A stretch of DNA of 64,000 nt from Mumia sp. Pv4-285 (GTDB taxonomy: Bacteria; Actinomycetota; Actinomycetes; Propionibacteriales; Nocardioidaceae). The stretch lies in assembly GCF_041320275.1 (NCBI RefSeq), contig NZ_CP162023.1, positions 4,526,001 to 4,590,000 of the forward strand, in the 5' to 3' direction. The notes below the pieces were generated by a model. It saw only the letters and a list, made by a program, of their open reading frames with translations, was not told the origin of the DNA and did not search any database. The translations under genes and the position numbers were made by a program. Below, piece by piece: positions 10,570 to 18,027 of the stretch; the first letter of the stretch is position 1, and each line of letters opens with the position of its first letter.

Positions 10570-10590
10570 CGGACGATCCTCGCAGCCGCG

Positions 10591-11271
10591 TCAGACCTCG
10601 ACCCGCGCGGCACCGGCGAGGACGTCGCGCACCGCCTCCTCGCGCGGCGGGCGGTCGAGCAGTGTGGCCGTGACGAAGTCGGCCGCCAAGCCTTCGAACC
10701 TGCCGCGCCGGCGCAGCATCCCGTGACTCCCGCCCTCGACCAGGACGAGGCCCGCCTGCGTCGTACGGCGCAGCTGCTCCACGACCTGGACGGTGCGACC
10801 GAGGTCGGAGATACGGTCCTGGGTGCCGTGCACGGCGAGGATCCGGCATCCCTCGGGATCGACCTTCGCCCCGTCCGCCGCGTAGACCCACGGCGCTAGG
10901 GCGACGACCGAGGCGACCTCCGGCTCGCCCGCCGAGAGCAGCGCGGCCCGCCCGCCGAGCGAGTGACCGACCAGGGCGACGGGGAGGGAGCCGTGCCGGT
11001 CGCGCACGTCGTCGAGCGCCCAGCGGACGTCGCCGAGCGGACTGAGCCGCGCGTCCCAGCCACGACGTGAGTTCAGCAGGCGGTAGACCGCGAGCCCGCC
11101 ACCGCCGGCGCGTGCGAGACGGCGGGCGACCGGCACCATGCGCAGCACCGAGAGCTGCACCGGGCTGACGACCGCGTCCTCCTCGCGCGCACCGCCCCCG
11201 TGCAGGACCAGGACCACGCCCGTCGCTGCGCGCGGCACACGGACGGGGACGAGACGTGCCTCGGTGCTCAC
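10591..11271 (-). CDS. Alpha/beta hydrolase
   Basis: 226-aa alpha/beta-hydrolase fold enzyme: oxyanion region VLVLHGGGAREE, nucleophile elbow GHSLGG, acid in HGTQDRIS and catalytic His in GGSHGMLRRRG. Probably an esterase/lipase-type enzyme of unknown substrate. The GTG start overlaps the stop of the upstream NTF2-like gene (GTGA), so translation is coupled. No signal peptide, so cytoplasmic. Confidence 0.88.
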   Translation of the reverse strand: MSTEARLVPVRVPRAATGVVLVLHGGGAREEDAVVSPVQLSVLRMVPVARRLARAGGGGLAVYRLLNSRRGWDARLSPLGDVRWALDDVRDRHGSLPVALVGHSLGGRAALLSAGEPEVASVVALAPWVYAADGAKVDPEGCRILAVHGTQDRISDLGRTVQVVEQLRRTTQAGLVLVEGGSHGMLRRRGRFEGLAADFVTATLLDRPPREEAVRDVLAGAARVEV

Positions 11272-11717
11272 GCGCCCGACTCCGGCGGAGGACTCAGGTC
11301 GACACCCTTGCGCCTCGCGAGGTCGGCGAGCTTCTCCTGCGCGTCGATGTCCACCGACACGTAGGCGTGCAGTCCGTCGGCGTCCCGCCGGAGGAGGTAC
11401 TCGTACGTGCTGTCCGCGAGGAGCTCGCCGCCCTCCCCGTCGAAGAGCCAGCGCACCCGGACGCGGACGAGGACGTCGGTCAGGTCGACCGCCTCCTCCA
11501 CCTCGAAGCGCACCCCGACGAGGCCGAGCGCACGGTAGAGCGGGTACGACTGGCGCAGGCCCTCCACCATCTCCTGGCGGGAGTCGAGCGACGCGGCGAA
11601 CGTGTCGGAGACGATCGTCCCCGGTGTCCCCCACAGCGCCGCGGAGCGTTCGGCGTCGAAGGCGGCGAGAGAGTCGCCGTACGCGGTGAGGAACCGCGAC
11701 ACGTCGTCTGGGGGCAT
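11268..11717 (-). CDS. NTF2-like (SnoaL-type) protein
   Basis: 149-aa single-domain protein with an NTF2-like pattern: an N-terminal helix (VSRFLTAYGDSLAAFD), then strands ending in VDLTDVLVRVRVRWLFDG and STYEYLLRRDADGLHAYVSV. The family includes small binding proteins and isomerases; no catalytic residues can be assigned. ATG 11717 is preceded on the minus strand by TACCGT and six bases, a leaderless start. First gene of the operon continuing into the hydrolase and the PrmC-ASCH methyltransferase. Confidence 0.7.
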   Translation of the reverse strand: MPPDDVSRFLTAYGDSLAAFDAERSAALWGTPGTIVSDTFAASLDSRQEMVEGLRQSYPLYRALGLVGVRFEVEEAVDLTDVLVRVRVRWLFDGEGGELLADSTYEYLLRRDADGLHAYVSVDIDAQEKLADLARRKGVDLSPPPESGA

Positions 11718-11774
11718 GCTCCGACGGTAGCGCGCCGAACCACGGAGGACCGTCCGCTCAGTAGGCTCACCGGC

Positions 11775-12323
11775 ATGGGATTCGAGGTCCGCGATGCCAC
11801 GGTCGACGACGCGGCCGCATGCGTGGCGATCTACACGCCGTACGTCGAGTCGACCGCGATCACGTTCGAGACGACACCACCGAGCACGGCCGAGATGTCC
11901 GAACGCATCACCGCCGCGCAGGAGCGCCACGCCTGGCTGGTCCTCGACGACGGCGAACGGGTCGCCGGCTATGCGTACGGTGTGCCGTTCAAGACGCGGC
12001 CGGCGTACGCGTGGTCGTGCGAGGTCAGCGTCTACCTCGACCGTGAGCAGCAACGGTCCGGTGGCGGCCGCGCGCTGTACGAGGCGCTCGTCGCGCGGCT
12101 CGAGGAACGCGGTGTCCGCACGCTCGTCGCCGTGATCGCCCTCCCGAACGCGGCGAGCCTCGGGCTCCACTCGGCGCTCGGGTTCGAACCCGCGGGGACG
12201 TTGCGCCGCATCGGCTGGAAGCACGGGGCATGGCACGACGTCGCGTGGATGCAACGCCGCATCGGCGATGAGTCTCTGTCTCCGGTGGCGTCTCCACCGG
12301 CAGGAGCCGACGAGAGGACCTGA
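11775..12323 (+). CDS. GNAT N-acetyltransferase, phosphinothricin acetyltransferase-like
   Basis: 182-aa acetyltransferase with the pattern of the Pat/Bar/YncA group: IYTPYVESTAITFETTPPS at the N-terminus, SVYLDREQQRSGGGRALYEA as the acetyl-CoA loop, and LHSALGFEPAGTLRRIGWKH near the end. Such enzymes acetylate amino acids such as methionine sulfone or phosphinothricin; the natural substrate is not known. TAGGCT (11762-11767) is seven bases before the ATG (leaderless). The downstream YdeI-like gene follows after 3 bp and is probably cotranscribed. The last 15 or so residues extend beyond the usual fold. Confidence 0.9.
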   Translation: MGFEVRDATVDDAAACVAIYTPYVESTAITFETTPPSTAEMSERITAAQERHAWLVLDDGERVAGYAYGVPFKTRPAYAWSCEVSVYLDREQQRSGGGRALYEALVARLEERGVRTLVAVIALPNAASLGLHSALGFEPAGTLRRIGWKHGAWHDVAWMQRRIGDESLSPVASPPAGADERT

Positions 12324-12326
12324 CCG

Positions 12327-12776
12327 ATGAGGGTGACCGCAGAGCTGGAGGCGACCGGGGGCACGACCACCGGGTTCCGCATCCCCGAGGGCGTCGTGGA
12401 AGAGCTGGGTGGTGGCCGCCGCCCCAAGGTGGCCGTCACCGTCAACGGCGCCACCATCCGTACGACGATCGCGAAGATGGGCGACGACTTCTGGCTGGGG
12501 CTGAGTGCAGCGCGCCGCGAGGAGACGGGCACGTCCGCCGGTGACGTCCTCGACCTCGAGATCGAGCTCGACACCGCTCCGCGCGAGGTCGAGGTGCCGG
12601 CCGACCTCGCAACGGCGCTCGCGGCCGATCCGGAGGCGACGGCGACCTGGGAGAAGCTCTCGTTCAGCAACAAACGGTGGCACGTCGAGCAGGCGACGGG
12701 TGCCAAGAAGCCGGAGACCCGCGCGGCACGGGTCGCGAAGTCGGTCCAGATGCTCCACGAGGGCCGGGCTCGCTGA
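12327..12776 (+). CDS. DUF1905 / YdeI-OmpD-associated family protein
   Basis: 149 aa. The N-terminal DUF1905 beta domain (about residues 1-85, with GFRIPEGVVEELGGGRRPKV and VNGATIRTTIAKM) is followed by the short YdeI/OmpD-associated helical region (DLATALAADPEATATWEKLS, KRWHVEQATGAKKPETRAAR). Some members are annotated as bacteriocin-protection proteins, but the molecular function is unclear. It lies 3 bp after the acetyltransferase. It is a clear paralogue of the N-terminal 140 residues of the Arr fusion at 59885. Confidence 0.88.
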   Translation: MRVTAELEATGGTTTGFRIPEGVVEELGGGRRPKVAVTVNGATIRTTIAKMGDDFWLGLSAARREETGTSAGDVLDLEIELDTAPREVEVPADLATALAADPEATATWEKLSFSNKRWHVEQATGAKKPETRAARVAKSVQMLHEGRAR

Positions 12777-12782
12777 GAGCGG

Positions 12783-13406
12783 CTACGCGGCGAGCGCCGT
12801 CCGGACCGCCAGCGCGATGACGACCGACCCGCCGACCAGCGCCGTGACCCGCCGGCCTCGGGCACCCGTCAGCAGGCGCCCGAGCGACGCGCCGGCTCCG
12901 GCGACGAACAGCTGCCAGCTCGTGGAGGCGGCGAGCGCGCCGGCGACGAACGCCACGCGTTCCGGTGCGGTGTCGATCCAGGCGAACGACGCACCCGCGA
13001 CGAGCGCTGTGAAGTACACCACGGTCGCCGGGTTGATGATGGTCAGCCCGAGGACCGTGAGGTAGGCGCGAGGTGGCGACATCGGGGTCGCCTCCGCCCC
13101 GGCCGCACGGGCAGGCTCGCTCCTGAATGCGGGGCGCATCAACATCACTCCGACGACCACGAGGACGGCCACCGAGAGCCACGTCAGCGGTGTCTGGACG
13201 CTGGCGACCGCCGGAGCCAGGATCGCACCGAGGACGAGGGCGAGCGCCGCGTACATGCCGTCGACGGTCGCCACGCCGAGCCCGCCGGCACCCGCCACGC
13301 GCCATCCGAACCGCGCGCCGAGCATCACGAGGTAGGTCGTGATCGCCCCGACGGGGATCGCGATCGCGTAGCCGGCCGCGGCACCGGCGAGAAGGGCTTC
13401 GAGCAC
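12783..13406 (-). CDS. LysE/RhtB-type exporter
   Basis: 207-aa integral membrane protein with about six transmembrane helices, including AAAGYAIAIPVGAITTYLVM and LTWLSVAVLVVVGVMLM. The order of helices, the N-terminal AIPVGAI motif and the central TIINPATVVYFTAL motif match the LysE superfamily of amino-acid exporters. The substrate is unknown. The GTG start (VLEALLAG) is chosen because the family begins here; longer in-frame extensions are arginine-rich and non-homologous. Divergent from the desaturase gene, with a GGTGCTAGCACC palindrome between them. Confidence 0.85.
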   Translation of the reverse strand: MLEALLAGAAAGYAIAIPVGAITTYLVMLGARFGWRVAGAGGLGVATVDGMYAALALVLGAILAPAVASVQTPLTWLSVAVLVVVGVMLMRPAFRSEPARAAGAEATPMSPPRAYLTVLGLTIINPATVVYFTALVAGASFAWIDTAPERVAFVAGALAASTSWQLFVAGAGASLGRLLTGARGRRVTALVGGSVVIALAVRTALAA

Positions 13407-13455
13407 CCCGGAATGATCGCCCGGCAACGTCGCGACGGACAAACGAGTTCTCAAG

Positions 13456-13467
13456 GGTGCTAGCACC
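13456..13467. promoter_or_regulatory. Perfect 12-bp palindrome GGTGCTAGCACC
   Basis: Lies in the 167-bp divergent region between the LysE-type exporter and the fatty acid desaturase. Symmetry and position fit a dimeric repressor site; no regulator is adjacent, so its protein is unknown. Confidence 0.35.
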
Positions 13468-13573
13468 ACCTGTCTCGTGGACCTGGATCCATCGGCCCGG
13501 TGACCACTTGGGCAGTAGCGTCGAGACACGGGGGCGGAATGCGCTCGCCGACGATCCGGATCGAGGCCCGCCC

Positions 13574-14665
13574 ATGACCGTCCACACCGCATCCCCGTCC
13601 CCTCAACCGCCCGCTGCTCATCCGAGCACGGCACGGTTCTCCGACCTGCTCCACCAGGTTCGCGCCAAGGGTCTCCTGGAACGACGAAGCGGGCGGTACG
13701 CCGTACGCATCGCTGCCACCATCGCCGCGTTCGCAGGACTGTGGGTCGCCTTCTTCCTGCTCGGCGACTCGTGGTGGCAGCTGCTGGTCGCTGCCGCCAT
13801 GGGCGTCGTCATCACGCAGTTCGGGTTTCTCGGGCACGACGCCGCACACCGGCAGATCTTCCGGTCGGCGGAGGCGAACGCCTGGGCGGCCCGGCTGCTC
13901 GCGGGAGTGTTCGCCGGCCTGAGCTACGGCTGGTGGCGCGCCAAGCACAACAAGCACCACCAGGCTCCCAACCAGGAGGGTGTCGACCCGGACATCGGAC
14001 CCGGGGCGCTCGCCTTCACTCCCGAGATCGTCGCGCAACGGCGGAGCGGGTTCGCCGGCTGGTTCGTCGCGCGCCAGGGTTGGCTGTTCTTTCCGCTGCT
14101 CACGCTCGAGGGCCTCAACCTCCACTACGCGAGCATCCGTACGTCGATGGACCGCACCGTGAAGCGACCGTGGCAGCGGCTCGAGCTCGTCCTGGTCTCG
14201 ACGCGGCTGGTCGCGTACGTCGTGGTCCTGCTCGTCGTGCTCCCGTTCGGACTCGCGGCGGCGTTCTTCGCCGTGCAGATGGCCGTGTTCGGGCTGACGC
14301 TCGGGATGTCGTTCGCGCCGAACCACAAGGGGATGCCGATCGTCCCTCCGGAGATGCGGCTCGACTTCCTGCGGCGTCAGGTGCTCGTCTCGCGCAACAT
14401 CCGTGGGAGCTGGCTCGTCGACGAGATGATGGGCGGCCTCAACTACCAGGTCGAGCACCACCTGTTCCCGAGCATGCCCCGCGGCAACCTCCGCAAGGCC
14501 CGGCCGATCGTCCGCGACTTCTGCCTCCGTCACGACGTGCCGTACGCCGAGGTCGGGCTGATCGCGTCCTACCGCATCGTGGTCGACTACCTGAACAACG
14601 TCGGCCTCCGGGCACGCGACCCGTTCGACTGCCCGTTGGCTGCCCAGCTGCGGACCGCGGTCTGA
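13574..14665 (+). CDS. Membrane fatty acid desaturase
   Basis: 363-aa di-iron desaturase. The three histidine boxes are H88DAAH, H125NKHH and QVEHH (His295-296), spaced as in front-end/acyl-lipid desaturases. Hydrophobic pairs (IAATIAAFAGLWVAFFLL, LLVAAAMGVVITQFGF, VVLLVVLPFGLAAAFFAVQM) make it a multi-pass membrane enzyme. It introduces a double bond into a membrane acyl chain; regiospecificity cannot be read from sequence. ATG 13574 is used because homology begins about 20 residues on, and the upstream in-frame extension is not conserved in type. The stop abuts the convergent DUF1905 gene with no gap. Confidence 0.92.
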   Translation: MTVHTASPSPQPPAAHPSTARFSDLLHQVRAKGLLERRSGRYAVRIAATIAAFAGLWVAFFLLGDSWWQLLVAAAMGVVITQFGFLGHDAAHRQIFRSAEANAWAARLLAGVFAGLSYGWWRAKHNKHHQAPNQEGVDPDIGPGALAFTPEIVAQRRSGFAGWFVARQGWLFFPLLTLEGLNLHYASIRTSMDRTVKRPWQRLELVLVSTRLVAYVVVLLVVLPFGLAAAFFAVQMAVFGLTLGMSFAPNHKGMPIVPPEMRLDFLRRQVLVSRNIRGSWLVDEMMGGLNYQVEHHLFPSMPRGNLRKARPIVRDFCLRHDVPYAEVGLIASYRIVVDYLNNVGLRARDPFDCPLAAQLRTAV

Positions 14666-14953
14666 TCAGGTAAGTCGCTCCTGGAGGTGCACGGTGACCT
14701 CCTCGCCCGCAGCGTCCTTGCCGATCGCCCGGCACAGGTCCTTGCGGACGGGGAGCCAGTGCGGTCCCTGGCCTGACGGCATGAGCGTGGCCGCGAACGC
14801 GTGACCGTCCATCGTGCCGGTGACCTTCACCGCCTTACGCGTGCCGAGCAGGTCGGCCGACCCGGGCATCGTCAGGTACGTCGCGAAGGCACCGTCCTTC
14901 TCGATCGGTGCGGTGAAGGTGTGGTCGAGCGGGCCTGGCACGTGCGGGTTCAT
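14666..14953 (-). CDS. DUF1905 domain protein (stand-alone)
   Basis: 95-aa protein consisting essentially of one DUF1905 beta-barrel-like domain: FTAPIEKDGAFATYLTMPGS, KAVKVTGTMDGHAFAATLMP, and RKDLCRAIGKDAAGEEVTV. Unlike the proteins at 12327 and 59885 it lacks the YdeI helical tail. Function unknown. The stop abuts the desaturase stop on the other strand. A double-VOC gene lies 62 bp upstream in the same direction. Confidence 0.82.
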   Translation of the reverse strand: MNPHVPGPLDHTFTAPIEKDGAFATYLTMPGSADLLGTRKAVKVTGTMDGHAFAATLMPSGQGPHWLPVRKDLCRAIGKDAAGEEVTVHLQERLT

Positions 14954-15015
14954 CTCGGCTCCTGGATCTCGGGGTCGTGCACGGTCAGACCGTCGCCGTG
15001 CTCGAGAGTCATCGA

Positions 15016-15762
15016 TCACGGCTCGCGGCGGGTGACGCAGAAGAGCCGTCCGTAAGGGTCGGAGAGTGTGATCCACCAGTCGGACCTCCACCGTTCCGCG
15101 GCGTCGAGGGCCCGGAGCCGTACGACCTCGGCATCGGCGCCCTCCCAGCCTGCCGCGAGGTCGAGGTGAGCGGTCACGTCGGCGTGCGGAGGGACCGTGT
15201 CGAGGCGCTGGAGGAGGATGCCGAGCGGCAGGGAGGACGGGCGCACGAGTCGCACGAACTCCTCCCGACCCGAGGCGTCCAGCGGCCATCCGGTGACCTC
15301 GGCCCAGAAGGCGCACTCGTCGTCGTACAGGTCGGCCGGGATGTCGAGGCACACCTGGTCGAGAACGCTGCGGTGACCGCCTGGCCACGTGGGTGCGGGA
15401 GGCACCTCACGCTCGCCCTCGTCCGGCACCACGCAGAACGGCATCCCGCCCGGGGAGGCGAGGACGACGTGCGTGCCCGGCTCGGCCACCACGGTCGCAC
15501 CCGCCGCGACCGCCGCGTCGCGACCTGCCGCGAGGTCGTCGACGTGGAGGTCCAGATGGACCCGCGGGAGACCGTCCGGGACGACCTGGAAGCGCAGGTA
15601 CGCGTCGCCGCTCGCCGGGAGCAGCGTACGGAACTCGTCGTGCTCGCCACGCGTCGGCGACGCCTGCGTCCCCGTGATCGCCTGCCACAGCTGCAGGGAG
15701 CCCGTGGCGGTGGCGGCGGGCTGGTCGAGGAACGCGGTGATCCAGCGGAAGGAGACGACCAT
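15016..15762 (-). CDS. VOC-superfamily protein, two-domain glyoxalase-like
   Basis: 248 aa with two vicinal-oxygen-chelate modules of about 120 residues. The first has FRWITAFLDQPAATATGSLQ, then VHLDLHVDDLAAGRDAAVAA and SPGGMPFCVVPDEG. The second has VLDQVCLDIPADLYDDECAF, DVTAHLDLAAGWEGADAEVV and SDPYGRLFCVTRREP. Such proteins range from metal-dependent lyases and dioxygenases to drug-binding proteins; activity is not assignable. ATG 15762 is preferred because CACAAT stands six bases upstream (leaderless); GTG 15777 is the alternative. Confidence 0.83.
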   Translation of the reverse strand: MVVSFRWITAFLDQPAATATGSLQLWQAITGTQASPTRGEHDEFRTLLPASGDAYLRFQVVPDGLPRVHLDLHVDDLAAGRDAAVAAGATVVAEPGTHVVLASPGGMPFCVVPDEGEREVPPAPTWPGGHRSVLDQVCLDIPADLYDDECAFWAEVTGWPLDASGREEFVRLVRPSSLPLGILLQRLDTVPPHADVTAHLDLAAGWEGADAEVVRLRALDAAERWRSDWWITLSDPYGRLFCVTRREP

Positions 15763-15830
15763 CCCGACATTGTGCACGCCCCGCGTGCGGACCGTGGTGC
15801 GCCGACGCCGCCGACGAGTAGTCTCGTGCG

Positions 15831-16322
15831 ATGGTCACGTGGGCAGGGCTCCAGGACGAGGCGCCTCGGATCGCCGAGGTCTTCGCCCGGCGGCACGCCG
15901 CGACCGGCAACCTGTGCATGCTGGCGACGCTGCGCTCCGACGGGTTCCCGCGGATCAGTCCGATGGAGCCGACCCTCTTCGAGGACCACCTCGTCCTCGT
16001 CGGCATGCCGGGCACGACGAAGTTCCGCGACCTCGCCCGCGACCCGCGGTTCTGCCTGCACACCGCGACGACCGACCCGTACGTCGGCGAGGGCGACGCG
16101 AAGCTGTGGGGCGAGGCCCGCAACCTCCAGGCGCCCGACCTGCATGCGCGGTTCGCCGCAGACCTGTTCGAGAGGTCGGGGATGGACCTGCGCGGTCAGG
16201 TGTTCGACCCGTTCTACGTGGCCGACCTCACCGGCGCCTCCTCGATCGCGCTCGTCGACGACCAGCTCGAGATCACCATCTGGAAGCCGGGCGAGGGCGA
16301 GCGGGTCGAGCACAAGGCCTGA
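15831..16322 (+). CDS. Pyridoxamine 5'-phosphate oxidase-like flavin/F420-binding protein
   Basis: 163-aa split-barrel protein. The motifs NLCMLATLRSDGFPRISPME, TTKFRDLARDPRFCLHTATT and KLWGEARNL are typical of the PNPOx-like group, which binds FMN, F420 or haem. Many actinobacterial members are F420-dependent reductases; the cofactor here is not determinable. TAGTCT (15819-15824) is six bases before the ATG, so the message is leaderless. Monocistronic. Confidence 0.87.
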   Translation: MVTWAGLQDEAPRIAEVFARRHAATGNLCMLATLRSDGFPRISPMEPTLFEDHLVLVGMPGTTKFRDLARDPRFCLHTATTDPYVGEGDAKLWGEARNLQAPDLHARFAADLFERSGMDLRGQVFDPFYVADLTGASSIALVDDQLEITIWKPGEGERVEHKA

Positions 16323-16353
16323 CGCGCGCGATCAGCCGAACGACCGCCCCGCG

Positions 16354-16830
16354 TCAGTCCGCCACGGAGGAGGACGCGGCCCGCCGCGGCTCGACGTTGC
16401 GGGCGGTCGCGAGCATCGTGGCGCACAGCGTCTCGACGCCGGCCGCCACCGCGTACACGTCGGCAGCGCACACGGTCAGCAGCCGCGAGGCGCTCACCAC
16501 CCGACCGCGCGCGACGAGAGCCTCGCCGACCGCCGGGGCGACGAGCTTCAGGCTCGTGTCGACGGTCGCGTTGATCCAGCCGAGCGGAAGGGTCGTGCCG
16601 GCGGCCGAGACCGCAGCGAAGTCGGCGACCGCGTACACCGCCGTCGCCTGAAGCTGGCCCGGACGGAACGTGAGCTCGTCGCGGACCGGCAGCTCGACCT
16701 CCGCGCTGCCGTCACCCAGCCGACGGAAGCGGAGTCCCAGCGTCCTCGCCATCGGCATCGCGAGCACGGCCTGCTCGACGATCTCGGCGGGCGTGGTCTC
16801 GGGAGTGGTGGTCGTGCTCGTCGTACTCAT
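16354..16830 (-). CDS. PaaI-like hotdog thioesterase
   Basis: 158-aa hotdog-fold protein of the DUF4442/PaaI group (VLAMPMARTLGLRFRRLGDG, ELPVRDELTFRPGQLQATAV, GWINATVDTSLKLVAPAVGE). Probably hydrolyses an acyl-CoA or related thioester. Its ATG overlaps the stop of the upstream MerR gene (ATGA), and GAAGGAG lies eight or so bases before it. Co-expression with MerR suggests a stress- or metabolite-inducible unit. The N-terminus is a Thr/Ser-rich 15-residue extension. Confidence 0.87.
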   Translation of the reverse strand: MSTTSTTTTPETTPAEIVEQAVLAMPMARTLGLRFRRLGDGSAEVELPVRDELTFRPGQLQATAVYAVADFAAVSAAGTTLPLGWINATVDTSLKLVAPAVGEALVARGRVVSASRLLTVCAADVYAVAAGVETLCATMLATARNVEPRRAASSSVAD

Positions 16831-17210
16831 GGCAGCTCCTTCGTGGATCGTGCTCGGGCAGCGTCGCGTCTCTCCTCGAACCACCCGACGTGGTCGACCA
16901 GGCGGTCGCGCAGGTCCTGACGCTCGGCGATCTCCGCCTCGACGACGGCGATCCGCTGGCGCAGGCCGGCGACCATCTCGTCGATCGACAGGGACCCGTC
17001 GCGATAGCGGGGCAGCAGCGCGGCGAGCTCGTCGAGCGAGAACCCGAGGTCACGTCCCATCGCGACGAAGGTGACCTCGCGGACCGCGGCGGCGTCGTAC
17101 TCGCGGTAGCCGCGGTCGCTGCGTCGGGCGCTCACGAGGCCCAGGTCGTCGTAGCGACGCAGCCGGTGCGTCGACACCCCGGTGACCCGCGCGAGCTCGG
17201 AGATGCGCAT
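16827..17210 (-). CDS. MerR-family transcriptional regulator
   Basis: 127-aa MerR protein: N-terminal winged HTH (ISELARVTGVSTHRLRRYDD, then SDRGYREYDAAAVREV) and a short dimerisation helix (GLRQRIAVVEAEIAERQDLR). No cysteine metal-binding loop is present, so it probably responds to an organic ligand or stress. The promoter at 17218-17248 on the minus strand has the long 19-bp spacer expected of MerR-controlled promoters, suggesting autoregulation of the MerR-thioesterase operon. Confidence 0.92.
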   Translation of the reverse strand: MRISELARVTGVSTHRLRRYDDLGLVSARRSDRGYREYDAAAVREVTFVAMGRDLGFSLDELAALLPRYRDGSLSIDEMVAGLRQRIAVVEAEIAERQDLRDRLVDHVGWFEERRDAARARSTKELP

Positions 17211-17217
17211 GCCGTGG

Positions 17218-17248
17218 ACGTTAGCAACGTTCGCACTGTGCGAAGCAA
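17218..17248 (-). promoter_or_regulatory. MerR-type promoter with 19-bp spacer and dyad
   Basis: Reading the minus strand: -35 TTGCTT (17248-17243), a 19-bp spacer, -10 TAACGT (17223-17218), then seven bases to the MerR ATG at 17210. The region contains the dyad TTCGCAC-T-GTGCGAA (17230-17244), which overlaps the -35. A 19-bp spacer with a dyad is the hallmark of promoters untwisted by MerR proteins. Confidence 0.65.
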
Positions 17249-17271
17249 GGCCGAGAAAACCGCCTGGGCGA

Positions 17272-18027
17272 CTAGCGTCGTCGCGCCTCCACCAGCGTGC
17301 GCGTGGAGTGCGCGACGAAAGGGCCGTCGGTGGCGATCTGCTCGTGCAGTCGCCGGAGCGCCGCGTCGTACGTGTCGACCGTGAAGCCCGGCACGATCCA
17401 GATCACCTTGCGGAGGAAGTAGACGATCGCGCCGACGTCGCCGAACTCCATCCTGAGCCGCTCGGTGCGAAGGTCCACGACCTCCAGGCCTGCCGCCTCC
17501 GCCGCCGCAGCCTCGTCGTCAGGACGGCGGGCTCGCCCGTGCTCCGGACCGAGCGGTCCCAGGAACTCCTCGGCGAGCTCGAACACCGACTCCGGACCGA
17601 CGTGCTGCGCCAGGTAGGTCCCGCCCGGGGCCAGGACACGGGCCAGCTCGTCCCACCAGACCGTCGCGGGATGCCGGCTGGTCACCAGGTCGAACGCGCC
17701 GTCGGCGAACGGTAGCGGCGGCTCGTCGTCGTCCGCGACGACGACGACACCTCGGGGATGCAGCAGGCGCGTCGCCTTCGCGAGGTTCGGCGGCCAGGAC
17801 TCCGTGGCGACGCCGACCGGCGGGAAGCGCCCTGCGCCGGCGAGCACCTCACCGCCGCCGGTCTGGACGTCGAGCGCGGCGGTGGCCCTCGCCCAACGGT
17901 CGCTCATCAGTCGCTGGTAGCCCCACGACGGGCGCTGCTCGGTCGCGCGCCCGTCGAGCCACGAGAACTCCCATCCGGAGACGTCGGCGGCGTCGGCCTC
18001 GGCGACGAGCTCCTCGTACGACCTCAC
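17272..18027 (-). CDS. Class I SAM-dependent methyltransferase
   Basis: 251 aa. The N-terminal helix region is SYEELVAEADAADVSGWEFS, followed by a Rossmann core with an altered SAM motif (QTGGGEVLAGAG), VVVADDDEPPLPFADGAFD (acidic loop and motif II) and ELARVLAPGGTYLAQHVG (post-motif). Substrate not identifiable. GTG start overlaps the stop of the large LuxR-type regulator (GTGA), so the two are coupled. It may be a target or an incidental passenger of that regulator. Confidence 0.86.
   Translation of the reverse strand: MRSYEELVAEADAADVSGWEFSWLDGRATEQRPSWGYQRLMSDRWARATAALDVQTGGGEVLAGAGRFPPVGVATESWPPNLAKATRLLHPRGVVVVADDDEPPLPFADGAFDLVTSRHPATVWWDELARVLAPGGTYLAQHVGPESVFELAEEFLGPLGPEHGRARRPDDEAAAAEAAGLEVVDLRTERLRMEFGDVGAIVYFLRKVIWIVPGFTVDTYDAALRRLHEQIATDGPFVAHSTRTLVEARRR

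Noticed and set aside
15016-15762. Bleomycin or fosfomycin resistance protein
   Set aside because: VOC fold alone does not support a drug target, and no producer cluster is nearby; left as VOC protein.
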